In this document: positions 1-7,495 of the stretch, one piece after another
How positions within the stretch are numbered: position 1 is the first letter of the stretch
Layout: each line of letters begins with the position of its first letter
Assembly: GCF_013166655.1 (NCBI RefSeq)
Contig: NZ_JABKCA010000038.1
Coordinates: 1 to 50,751 of the forward strand
Direction: 5' to 3'
DNA from: Lentimicrobium sp. L6
GTDB taxonomy: Bacteria; Bacteroidota; Bacteroidia; Bacteroidales; UBA12170
DNA: 50,751 bases
Program-made: the position numbers and the translations under genes
The notes under the pieces: generated by a model
The model's input: the letters and a program-made list of their open reading frames with translations, nothing else
Databases searched by the model: none
What the model was told of the DNA's origin: nothing

Positions 1-183
1 TAAAAAGCTAAAAAAACTGTCCATTTAAGGAATCCTTACGTTATGCAACGGTCTTAACTTACAAATCTAACATATATTACACCCTGCGGTTATTACTGCC
101 TAATAAGAGCCTATCTGTAAACTAAGGAGTTTGATTCAGAAAGTTCGAATTCAAGTCTTGTGAAGAACTGAATAGCAATAAGC

Positions 184-267
184 CCCGAAAGAAATCGTCG
201 GGATGTTTGTTTTCAGTGCAAGTCTGCCTAGTCGTCAGACAGGCGCAACGAAGAAGTCGGACTTTAT
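184..267. repeat. palindrome-rich intergenic repeat
   Basis: This stretch downstream of the first fucosidase holds the inverted repeat CCCGA/TCGGG (184-188 with 198-202), a GTCTG...CAGAC palindrome, and at 243-267 the reverse complement of a motif close to ATAAAGTCNGACTTCTTCG. Related motifs occur at 19960-19985 and 21198-21223. No coding sequence is visible in bases 1-276. Confidence 0.4.
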
Positions 268-276
268 GGACAAACA

Positions 277-1596
277 CTAATTACTCTCAATCGCTCGTAT
301 TTCTTCCTTGAACAAATCCACTGGACCATCAAGCAAAACTGCTATTACAGTTACATCTTTATCTTGAACCTCCTCTGGTACGTCAATATACAATAGGCCC
401 GGAACAGAACTCCAATATTGTTTCCCCACCACTTTATGTGAAAGCTTGGTTCCATTGCCCACAACCCAAATCCTATTGATTTTATTCTTCAGTCCTTTTA
501 TAAGTAATGGTCCATTGGGTTTGTTGTCTACATATAAATAAAGGATGGTTTTATCTTTTGATAAAGCGGTGTATCCATTAAAATGTTCTTTGGGAATTCC
601 TTTTCTGGTTCCATAAATGGCTTTCTCATGCTTGTTGGTCCAACGGCCTAAATCTTCTAAAATAGCCACTTGTTCTTTGGGAATGCTGCCATCTGCTTTT
701 GGTCCAATATCTAATAATAAGTTTCCGCCCATGCTGATGCAATCTACCAATATTCTAATGATTTGGTTACTGGTTTTATATTCTTTGTCATTATGCTGAA
801 ATCCCCAAGAATTATTCATGGTCATGCACAATTCCCAATATTCGTCGTGAGGAGGGTAAACAGGAACACCTTGCTCTGGAGTAGCATAATCTCCATAACC
901 TTGTAATCGAGAGTTGATAATGGTCGTTGGAGTGGCTTTGAGTAAGGAAGCTCTTATATCTTTGGCTTTCCACATTTCGGCACTTTGTTCCCAATCGCCA
1001 TCGAACCACCATAAATCGGGATGGTACTGATTAAGCTCATCCAACTGAGCAAAATTGAAGTCCACAAACTGATTCCATCTTTTAGCATCCTCCTCATATC
1101 GCTTTTGCTCACGTGTGGCATTTGGATAATTGGGATGAGACCAATCGAGTAATGAATAATAAAATCCAAGTTTTAAACCTTGCTCTCTAATGGCAGATAC
1201 AAAAGGCTTGAGCAAATCCTTTTTGGCTTTGCTTTTATCCACCACATTTAAATCTCCAGCCTTGCTATCCCAAAGCGCCACTCCATCGTGATGCTTGGTG
1301 GTGAGTACCGCATACTTTGCTCCACTTTTTTTGATTAACTCAGCCCACTCCTTAGGCTCGTATTTTTTGGCATTAAAACCATTGAGCTGTTTCATATAAT
1401 CTTCATGGGAGATATATCCATTAAAAAAAGACCAGGACTCATCAATGCCATCCACTGAATAAATCCCCCAGTGGATAAAGATTCCGAGTTTCGCATCTTT
1501 AAACCATGCTAGTCTTTCTTCTTTTGGAATTTCTTGGGCTTGTAGGCTTGAAAAGCCAAGTGTTAAGAGTAATAATAGAATTAGGTTATTTTTCAT
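277..1596 (-). CDS. alpha-L-fucosidase, GH29, exported
   Basis: Glycoside hydrolase family 29 enzyme that removes alpha-L-fucose from glycans. The 439-residue product begins with a signal peptide (about residues 1-20, ending LQAQ), so it acts in the periplasm or on the surface. GH29 landmarks are GIFIHWGIYS (38-47), the KHHDG motif (101-105) and DLWWFDGDW, where Asp199 is the likely nucleophile by family analogy. The C-terminal part looks like the usual beta-sandwich domain. It is the last of three minus-strand glycan genes; a 229-base repeat-bearing gap separates it from the PNGase F-like gene, so it may have its own promoter. The family is clear. Linkage specificity (alpha-1,3/1,6 core or antennary) cannot be read from the sequence. 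Confidence 0.93.
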   Translation of the reverse strand: MKNNLILLLLLTLGFSSLQAQEIPKEERLAWFKDAKLGIFIHWGIYSVDGIDESWSFFNGYISHEDYMKQLNGFNAKKYEPKEWAELIKKSGAKYAVLTTKHHDGVALWDSKAGDLNVVDKSKAKKDLLKPFVSAIREQGLKLGFYYSLLDWSHPNYPNATREQKRYEEDAKRWNQFVDFNFAQLDELNQYHPDLWWFDGDWEQSAEMWKAKDIRASLLKATPTTIINSRLQGYGDYATPEQGVPVYPPHDEYWELCMTMNNSWGFQHNDKEYKTSNQIIRILVDCISMGGNLLLDIGPKADGSIPKEQVAILEDLGRWTNKHEKAIYGTRKGIPKEHFNGYTALSKDKTILYLYVDNKPNGPLLIKGLKNKINRIWVVGNGTKLSHKVVGKQYWSSVPGLLYIDVPEEVQDKDVTVIAVLLDGPVDLFKEEIRAIESN

Positions 1597-1670
1597 GTTT
1601 TTTCTTATTTAAAAATAGATTCCTCCCTCGCTTATGCAAGGTCGGAATGACATTCCTTTTATTCTTTTGG

Positions 1671-1713
1671 GGAGAGATGTTTGTGGCGGCTTTGCCGCCA
1701 CAAACATCTCTCC
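1671..1713. repeat. 20-bp perfect hairpin
   Basis: A perfect inverted repeat: the left arm GGAGAGATGTTTGTGGCGGC (1671-1690) is complementary to 1694-1713, with a TTT loop. It lies between the PNGase F-like gene and the downstream fucosidase. No T-run follows on either strand, so it is not a standard intrinsic terminator. It may fold in mRNA and separate expression of the two genes, or be a dispersed palindromic element. Confidence 0.75.
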
Positions 1714-1791
1714 ATATATCGCTGACCTCGGGTCATTTCGAAAGACCGCAGGGATTGAGAAATCTTTTCTTCACGGATTTGCCATTATTAA

Positions 1792-1828
1792 CCAAGGACG
1801 CTATCCCCTACGGGGTTATCATCCTTTA
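1792..1828. repeat. dispersed gene-end palindrome, copy A
   Basis: An imperfect palindrome with arms GGACGCTATCCCC and GGGGTTATCATCC. The same element with a different loop occurs at 41647-41713 and 50198-50239. Its edge TTTA (TAAA on the minus strand) supplies the TAA stop of the PNGase F-like gene. The adjoining text at about 1725-1775 resembles another common Bacteroidota intergenic repeat. Confidence 0.6.
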
Positions 1829-3484
1829 CTTTGTCTTTTCCCCAACCAAAACTCCAGAAACACACCAAGAGCTAAAGCTAGAGCCTTCATTTTCTCCTTG
1901 TTCTATCACCACTTCTACTTTGTGTTTCCCTGGTTTAAGCTCATAAAGATTAATGAAATATGGAGGAGTTAATGTTGCTGGGCACCAATTGGAGCGACTC
2001 AAATCGGAGGAGGATAAACCATTCTCAAAATTCCCGGAAGCAGGATTCGACATGCGATAAGTTCCACAATCGGTACGCCAAGGAATATGACTAAACACTA
2101 ATTCTCCATCGATGAAGACCTGATTGAGTTTAGGGTTAAACTCGTCTCCTCCACCCCAACCACCATGACCAGTTGTAGTAAAAAGCATTTCTAAATTCTC
2201 AATATTTTCAGGCAAATCAAATTCCATTTCTAGAGTGTCATTTCCGAAGAGCTTTCCATAATTCTGCCCCGACATTTCCATAATATTTACCGTATTGAAC
2301 AATGGCTGAATATATTTCTCTGCTACCTCTCCTTCGCTCCAAGGCGGATAAAACTGCAGATTGAGGCTTACATAATGCCCTCCTCCATCATAATTACCAA
2401 TAAAAACGCCTATCCAAACTTCATCTTCATCATTGGGAAAAACAGAAGTAATTTCTTGCTTATAGACCACAGAATCTTGCCACAGATAATTCTCAATTTC
2501 TCTGATATGATTAAAATGCGAAACGCCAAAAGAAGTAAAAAACCGCATCAGTTCAACAGGCGTATCGTATTGTTCATTACTAATAATTCCTTGGTAATGA
2601 TTATCCATATTATCCATAAATACTGGCAATACTTCAAGGCTATCCTCTAAAGCATTTAGCATTGACATTTCTTTGTCTTGAGTAATGAGGAATAAAGAAC
2701 CTGTTCTATCGTAGGCATCACCATTAGACCAATTGGTGATTGTGGCAAAAACACTGGCTCCTTGCTTGGCAATCTCTGGAACTTTTATCTTTTTCAGAAT
2801 CACCGTTCCATTTGATAAGCGATAAACCACATCGGATTGTCCATGAGGAGGGTTTTCAATATCACCTTCAAAATTGATTTGTTGATGGTCGAAAACCGGA
2901 AAATTGGTATAGCGAGCCCTAATTTGAAGTTCACGAGCTTTGGCTTCGGAGATTTCTTTGGCCTCTTTAAATGGATAAGGGAGTTCCAAGGACTCGTCCA
3001 ACTCAATAATCTCTGTTGCTCTTATTTCTCTACTTCCATTAATGACAATCTTTAAAGCCAATGCATTTGCTGGTAAATAGCTTTTATAGGGACTCCCTTT
3101 GGCTTGAGCATCCTCCGTAAACCAAACTTCTATGGTATTGGAAAAAGCTTTAAAAATAGCCTTCTTACATTTATAACCCAGTATTTTTTCGGCCTTCTCC
3201 ATTTTCTCAGGAGCAGCAATTTCCGCAAAAGGAATCACCGTTTTATATAAGACTTCATCATAAGTCATGATGTCCACATTCACCTTTCTATTGAAATCGA
3301 TATAGGCTTTATTTTCAGACCCCTCCGAAGACAAATAAGCCACTCCATCCATATATTTAAAAGAATAGGAATAGGTGGAATCGAGTTTATTATTATTAAG
3401 CCTTTGATATTTCACTTCATAGTTTTGAGCCCATAAAAGATTCGAAAAACCAAATACTATAATCGCTATTAATATTGACCTCAT
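1826..3484 (-). CDS. GLPGLI + PNGase F-like peptide-N-glycosidase
   Basis: Predicted peptide-N4-(N-acetylglucosaminyl)asparagine amidase, which releases whole N-glycans from Asn. The product is 552 residues with a signal peptide ending LLWAQ. Residues about 20-165 resemble the Bacteroidota GLPGLI domain. The last ~150 residues carry a strong PNGase F C-terminal signature: TTGHGGWGGGDEFNP, IPWRTDCGTYR, NPASGNF and SSDLSRSNWCP. A PNGase F N-terminal jelly-roll domain must lie in the middle (about 190-400), but I could not place its catalytic Asp/Glu residues with certainty. The start lies 17 bases after the upstream fucosidase stop, so the two are very likely co-transcribed. It is longer than classical PNGase F (about 350 residues) and closer in size to multi-domain forms such as PNGase F-II. 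Family call strong, activity inferred. Confidence 0.88.
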   Translation of the reverse strand: MRSILIAIIVFGFSNLLWAQNYEVKYQRLNNNKLDSTYSYSFKYMDGVAYLSSEGSENKAYIDFNRKVNVDIMTYDEVLYKTVIPFAEIAAPEKMEKAEKILGYKCKKAIFKAFSNTIEVWFTEDAQAKGSPYKSYLPANALALKIVINGSREIRATEIIELDESLELPYPFKEAKEISEAKARELQIRARYTNFPVFDHQQINFEGDIENPPHGQSDVVYRLSNGTVILKKIKVPEIAKQGASVFATITNWSNGDAYDRTGSLFLITQDKEMSMLNALEDSLEVLPVFMDNMDNHYQGIISNEQYDTPVELMRFFTSFGVSHFNHIREIENYLWQDSVVYKQEITSVFPNDEDEVWIGVFIGNYDGGGHYVSLNLQFYPPWSEGEVAEKYIQPLFNTVNIMEMSGQNYGKLFGNDTLEMEFDLPENIENLEMLFTTTGHGGWGGGDEFNPKLNQVFIDGELVFSHIPWRTDCGTYRMSNPASGNFENGLSSSDLSRSNWCPATLTPPYFINLYELKPGKHKVEVVIEQGENEGSSFSSWCVSGVLVGEKTK

Positions 3485-3501
3485 TTTTATCTTTCTAATG
3501 A

Positions 3502-4980
3502 TTATTTACTGATGGTTTTAAATACCCAAACATATTTACAAGGCGCTTGCTTCTGTAATGATTTAGGAATTTCTATATCAAAGCCCTCCTCTGTCTTTTT
3601 CCATTTTAGTTTTTTAGGAGAACCCAATAATTGGATGTTTTTAATTTTGGAATCCTGTGGAACTGGAATATGAATTTTTGTAGGCAAACTGCCTTCGTCT
3701 TCTTCTGCCATATAAAAATAATATACTTGCCCTTCTTCACCTTGAGTTAAGCAAATATTATCAACTTTATAGGGGAAGATAGCTTTGCTTCTATAAATAG
3801 CTTCACTATTGACAGCCATCCAATCGCCATATTCTTTCAATAAATCGTAAGCCCCTTGCTGCCATTTTCCTTCTGGAGTTGGCGCTACATTTAAGAGTAA
3901 ATTCCCTCCTTTGGCTACGATGTCAACCAAAAGTTGCACCCCTTCTCTACCACTCATATATTTGGCATTCTTGGTATGTGCCCAACCTCCACCACTGATG
4001 ATACAAGATTCCCAAGGATAGTCTAAGGTAGATTCTGGAACTCGATTTTCTGGCGTCAAATAATTCTGATTAATGCCATGAACGGCTCTATCCACGACTA
4101 ATAAATCAGGACGGATTTGTCTGGCTTTCGCCACCAACTCGTCCATCTTAATGTCTTGATTCACCATGCGATGTTTAATATAGCCATTTTCTGTGGCTGC
4201 TAGTTGTTTGTCGTACCAAGAGGTGATGGTTTCTTTACTGTCTTTGGCCACCCATCCTCCGTCGAGCCAAAGAATATCAACTTTACCATAATCTGTCAGT
4301 AATTCTAGAATCTGATTATGGGTGAAATCCATATATTTCTGCCATTTTTCAGGATTGGCTTCTGGCTCATAATTCACATTTCTATCACGTGGCGGATAAT
4401 AAGGGTCCCAATATTGAGGATGGTGCCAATCGGGTTTAGAGAAATAAGCTCCAGCCCACATTCCTTTTTCTCTAAAAGCATCAAATATTTCTAAAGTCAC
4501 ATTCGATCTGGGATTAGGGGAGAAAGCGCATCCCTCATCGGTAATTTTATAATCGGTATATTTAGAATCGAACATACAAAATCCATCGTGATGCTTGGTG
4601 GTGAAAATCATGTATCTAACCCCTGCATAATCAGCCGCTTCTGCCCATTTCTCTGGGGCAAATTTCACAGGATTAAAAGTCGTTTTTAAAGCCTCATATT
4701 CTTTCACATAAGCATTATAGTTCTCTGGATTTTCTCCCATTTTTCTTTCGCACCAGCCATATTCTTCTGGTGATAATGACCAAGATTCTACTATTCCCCA
4801 TTGGCTATAAGCTCCCCAGTGCATCAATAAGCCGAACTTCAAATCCTGCCATTGGGCAAGTTTTGCTAGAACCTCTGGATTGGTTTCTGGCACATATCTC
4901 TCCTCCTCGTAAATGGCTTGAGAATAAGACATGGAAATAAAAAATATTGAAATAAAAAATAAAAGAATAGATTTTCTCAT
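3502..4980 (-). CDS. alpha-L-fucosidase, GH29, exported
   Basis: Second GH29 fucosidase, 492 residues from the ATG at 4980. An upstream in-frame GTG (4998) overlaps the promoter -7 box and is less likely as the start. The signal peptide covers about residues 1-21. Family motifs are LLMHWGAYSQW (51-61), TTKHHDGFCMFDSKYTDY, and VDILWLDGGW with Asp240 as probable nucleophile. The sequence is clearly different from the neighbouring fucosidase (longer loops, different motif spacing), so the two probably cleave different linkages. It leads a tight pair with the PNGase F-like gene (17-base gap). Confidence 0.93.
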   Translation of the reverse strand: MRKSILLFFISIFFISMSYSQAIYEEERYVPETNPEVLAKLAQWQDLKFGLLMHWGAYSQWGIVESWSLSPEEYGWCERKMGENPENYNAYVKEYEALKTTFNPVKFAPEKWAEAADYAGVRYMIFTTKHHDGFCMFDSKYTDYKITDEGCAFSPNPRSNVTLEIFDAFREKGMWAGAYFSKPDWHHPQYWDPYYPPRDRNVNYEPEANPEKWQKYMDFTHNQILELLTDYGKVDILWLDGGWVAKDSKETITSWYDKQLAATENGYIKHRMVNQDIKMDELVAKARQIRPDLLVVDRAVHGINQNYLTPENRVPESTLDYPWESCIISGGGWAHTKNAKYMSGREGVQLLVDIVAKGGNLLLNVAPTPEGKWQQGAYDLLKEYGDWMAVNSEAIYRSKAIFPYKVDNICLTQGEEGQVYYFYMAEEDEGSLPTKIHIPVPQDSKIKNIQLLGSPKKLKWKKTEEGFDIEIPKSLQKQAPCKYVWVFKTISK

Positions 4981-4997
4981 GATTGTTTGTGTTTGCA

Positions 4998-5005
4998 CAA
5001 ATCTA
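4998..5005 (-). promoter_or_regulatory. Bacteroidota -7 box upstream of fucosidase
   Basis: On the minus strand this reads TAGATTTG, matching the Bacteroidota -7 consensus TAnnTTTG. It sits 17 bases before the ATG at 4980. No clear -33 TTTG is present at the usual distance. Candidate only. Confidence 0.45.
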
Positions 5006-5100
5006 AAGAGAATTTTGGGGATATGGAATTGGTGGTTTTCTGATTTTTAAACTATAGCTTATTCCAAAATAATCAATTTATATAGCATGTTAATGCACTT

Positions 5101-5802
5101 TTAATTATCATTTTTCTCACTTTTTAGCATCACATAAACGGTACTCCCCTGACCCTTTGTACTTTCTATATTGAATTCGCCTCCTAAAAGCTCAATAAAC
5201 TCTTTACAAATAATGAGACCTAAACCTGTCCCCTTCTCTCTTTCAGTACCATAATTTATTTTTATTTCATTGCCCCCTAAAATCTCGTGTATTTGATTTT
5301 CATCCATTCCTATGCCCTTATCTGTAATGCTAACTTTCAGATAGTTTATATCATTTACAGTAAGCTCTTGGCTACTTATTATTATCTCACCACCAGAATA
5401 AGAGAATTTTATGGAATTAACGACAAGGTTCCTGATAATGGTATGAAACAGCTTTTTATCAACCATAGCATAGCTATCTTCATTCATCCCATTAACAATC
5501 TTAATATTTTTAGCTATGGCTAGGTAATTCAATTGAGTAATAATAACATCTACTTGAGGTTTTATATCTTCTGACCTTAATATAATATGGTTTGAGTTTT
5601 TACGAGTAAGCTGCCAATTAAGAATATTTTCAAGTAAGTCATAGGTGTTTTTACTGGATTCATTAATACCTATTAGATGGCTTAATATTTCCTCTCTCTC
5701 AAAAGAACTAAAATCTTCGACTAAAAAATTGGTCATTTGCATAAAGTGACCCAATGGATTTCTAAGATCATGGGCCAAAACCGAAATCAAATTGTCCTTC
5801 AT
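5101..5802 (-). CDS. sensor histidine kinase, C-terminal half (frameshifted)
   Basis: HisKA and HATPase_c region of a two-component sensor kinase. The H-box SVLAHDLRNPLGH gives the phosphoacceptor His. ATP-binding motifs are the N box (NLVVNSIKFS), G1 (DKGIGMDENQ) and G2 (GTGLGLIICKEF). Its apparent ATG overlaps the TGA of the upstream reading frame (ATGA), but this frame stays open further upstream and encodes a PAS-to-HisKA linker (AIDITKNKENEESILQ). I therefore read it as the second half of one kinase gene broken by a single-base indel near 5855-5865, not as a separate protein. No response regulator is adjacent. If the frameshift is a sequencing error, the gene is intact from 7040 to 5101. 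Confidence 0.85.
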   Translation of the reverse strand: MKDNLISVLAHDLRNPLGHFMQMTNFLVEDFSSFEREEILSHLIGINESSKNTYDLLENILNWQLTRKNSNHIILRSEDIKPQVDVIITQLNYLAIAKNIKIVNGMNEDSYAMVDKKLFHTIIRNLVVNSIKFSYSGGEIIISSQELTVNDINYLKVSITDKGIGMDENQIHEILGGNEIKINYGTEREKGTGLGLIICKEFIELLGGEFNIESTKGQGSTVYVMLKSEKNDN

Positions 5803-7040
5803 TTGATTCGATTGTAGAATTGATTCCTCATTCTCTTTATTTTTGGTGATATCAATGGCATTAAAATTACAGAATTAGCATTCTTATAGGATACCCTTCC
5901 TTGGAACCACCGTTTTTTACCCTCAATAATCAATGGGTATTCAAAAACCACTAATTCTTTGTTTTTCAGACACTTTAAAAAAGCGTTTCTATATAGAACA
6001 GCTGTATCAACATCCACAATTTCTGTAATATTCATACCTATTAATTCATTCGCAGGTTTTGCCAAAAGACCAGGTTGAGTGGCGGCAACACTTAAGTATT
6101 TACCATTTTTATCGAATTCAATAATAAGACTATCTAAAGAATTAAAAATCGCTTTCAACCTTCGCTCATTCAATTGTATTTTTAAAATAGCATGGACTAA
6201 AAGACCCAATAGAAGGCTGATAACAAAAGAGCTGAAAATAAGAGATAAATACAAAAAGCGATCTTGATCATAAAAGGCTTCCCAACCGTCTACAGGCTTT
6301 GATGCCATAACCCAAATCCCATAGGGGAGATTAATGATTACCGTTTCCGGATCACTATTAAAAACCTCCTCCTTACCATAAAATACTTTCCCTTTAATCC
6401 CCGTACCGTTATATCCTCTTAAAGCAAATTCAAAATCATTTTCAACCGTTTTTAATTCCGCCTCATTAAATAAAGCATTCATATTTATAACGATATCGGC
6501 AACTCCCCAAAAAACACCAGTTTCGGTAATGGTTTTATCAAAAACCGGAGTGTAACTAATGAAGGCAACGCCTCCTTCAACCAAATCTACTGGACCAGCT
6601 ACAAATGTCTTTCGAGTTTCAATGGTTTTATTCACTATTTCGGCTCGTTCAGGATGATTTAGTAAATCGAGTCCTATAGCAGCTTCATGACCTTCGAGTG
6701 GATAAATAGCTCCAATAATACAGTCTTTAGACAAGGCCAAAGAACCAATAATAGTATCATCTTTTGCAAAGTCCTGTGCAAGGATATTGAATTCTTCAGT
6801 GGTAATATTGGGATTTAATGAAACAAAGGAAGCTAATCCTTTAGTATAATAGATACGCGAATATAATGCTTTTTCAAGTTTTGATTTTTTTCCAATTAAT
6901 ACATCAAGTGCAGCCGTTCTAACATCTCTTTCCCACTGCCCACGTTGAAAACTGGTATATCTGTAAGCCATAAAAAACAGAAATAAAAAACTTAAAATGG
7001 TTACGAATATGGCTCGAATATAATTATTTTTGAATATCAT
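5799..7040 (-). CDS. sensor histidine kinase, N-terminal half (CHASE-PAS, frameshifted)
   Basis: Sensor part of the same kinase. The ATG at 7040 is preferred over an in-frame GTG at 7061. An N-terminal membrane segment (FVTILSFLFLFFMAYRY) precedes an extracytoplasmic CHASE-type domain (about residues 50-240, including FVSLNPNITTEEF and GGVAFISYTPVFD). A second membrane helix (LSLIFSSFVISLLLGLLVHAIL) and a PAS domain (about 300-385) follow. The frame then changes to unrelated residues and stops at 5799, just where the PAS-to-HisKA linker should continue. One extra A in the TTTTAA tract on the minus strand would restore the frame. CHASE domains sense small molecules; the ligand is unknown. Confidence 0.82.
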   Translation of the reverse strand: MIFKNNYIRAIFVTILSFLFLFFMAYRYTSFQRGQWERDVRTAALDVLIGKKSKLEKALYSRIYYTKGLASFVSLNPNITTEEFNILAQDFAKDDTIIGSLALSKDCIIGAIYPLEGHEAAIGLDLLNHPERAEIVNKTIETRKTFVAGPVDLVEGGVAFISYTPVFDKTITETGVFWGVADIVINMNALFNEAELKTVENDFEFALRGYNGTGIKGKVFYGKEEVFNSDPETVIINLPYGIWVMASKPVDGWEAFYDQDRFLYLSLIFSSFVISLLLGLLVHAILKIQLNERRLKAIFNSLDSLIIEFDKNGKYLSVAATQPGLLAKPANELIGMNITEIVDVDTAVLYRNAFLKCLKNKELVVFEYPLIIEGKKRWFQGRVSYKNANSVILMPLISPKIKRMRNQFYNRIK

Positions 7041-7061
7041 AGATCCTGTTTGTTGTTTCAC

Positions 7062-7495
7062 GCTCTACTACACGAGCTAAATTAACTTTACATAAGGAAG
7101 CATGGTAAAAATAAGTCAAATAATTATACAATCAAAAGGATATGGAGATATTTTTGAGTTCCCCTATGGTCAGGTGATATATAATGATATGAACCACTAT
7201 AGAATAAGATTATATTGCTTATGATGAAATATTTTTCTTAATCCTTAAATATTTCATTAAGCCTCTAGCTCAGATCTTCATGTTATATGTTTTTCGCCAA
7301 AATCTCACCATCTGGACTTATTAAGACAGAACTAGGATTTCAGAGTTTTCTATAAATATTCTCACCTAGCCTGAAACACCTTCTATTTTTTTATTATGTT
7401 GAGAATCTATTCAGATTACTTTGGAGTCCTTAAATTCAAACAACTTTATTTCACGATTATTTAATCCGGCTTCATGATTATATTATTTGATTCAT
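7062..7495. other. intergenic region, nothing recognised
   Basis: About 430 AT-rich bases between the kinase start and the peptidase stop. I see no convincing open frame, RNA gene, strong hairpin or promoter box. It could be decayed sequence. Confidence 0.5.

Noticed and set aside
1506-1972. Plus-strand open frames opposite the fucosidase and PNGase F genes
   Set aside because: They run through palindromic repeats and antisense to clear genes, with no signal, motif or homology.
5799-5802. Two separate, translationally coupled kinase proteins (ATGA overlap)
   Set aside because: The downstream frame continues upstream of its ATG with a normal PAS-to-HisKA linker, so a frameshift explains the data better.
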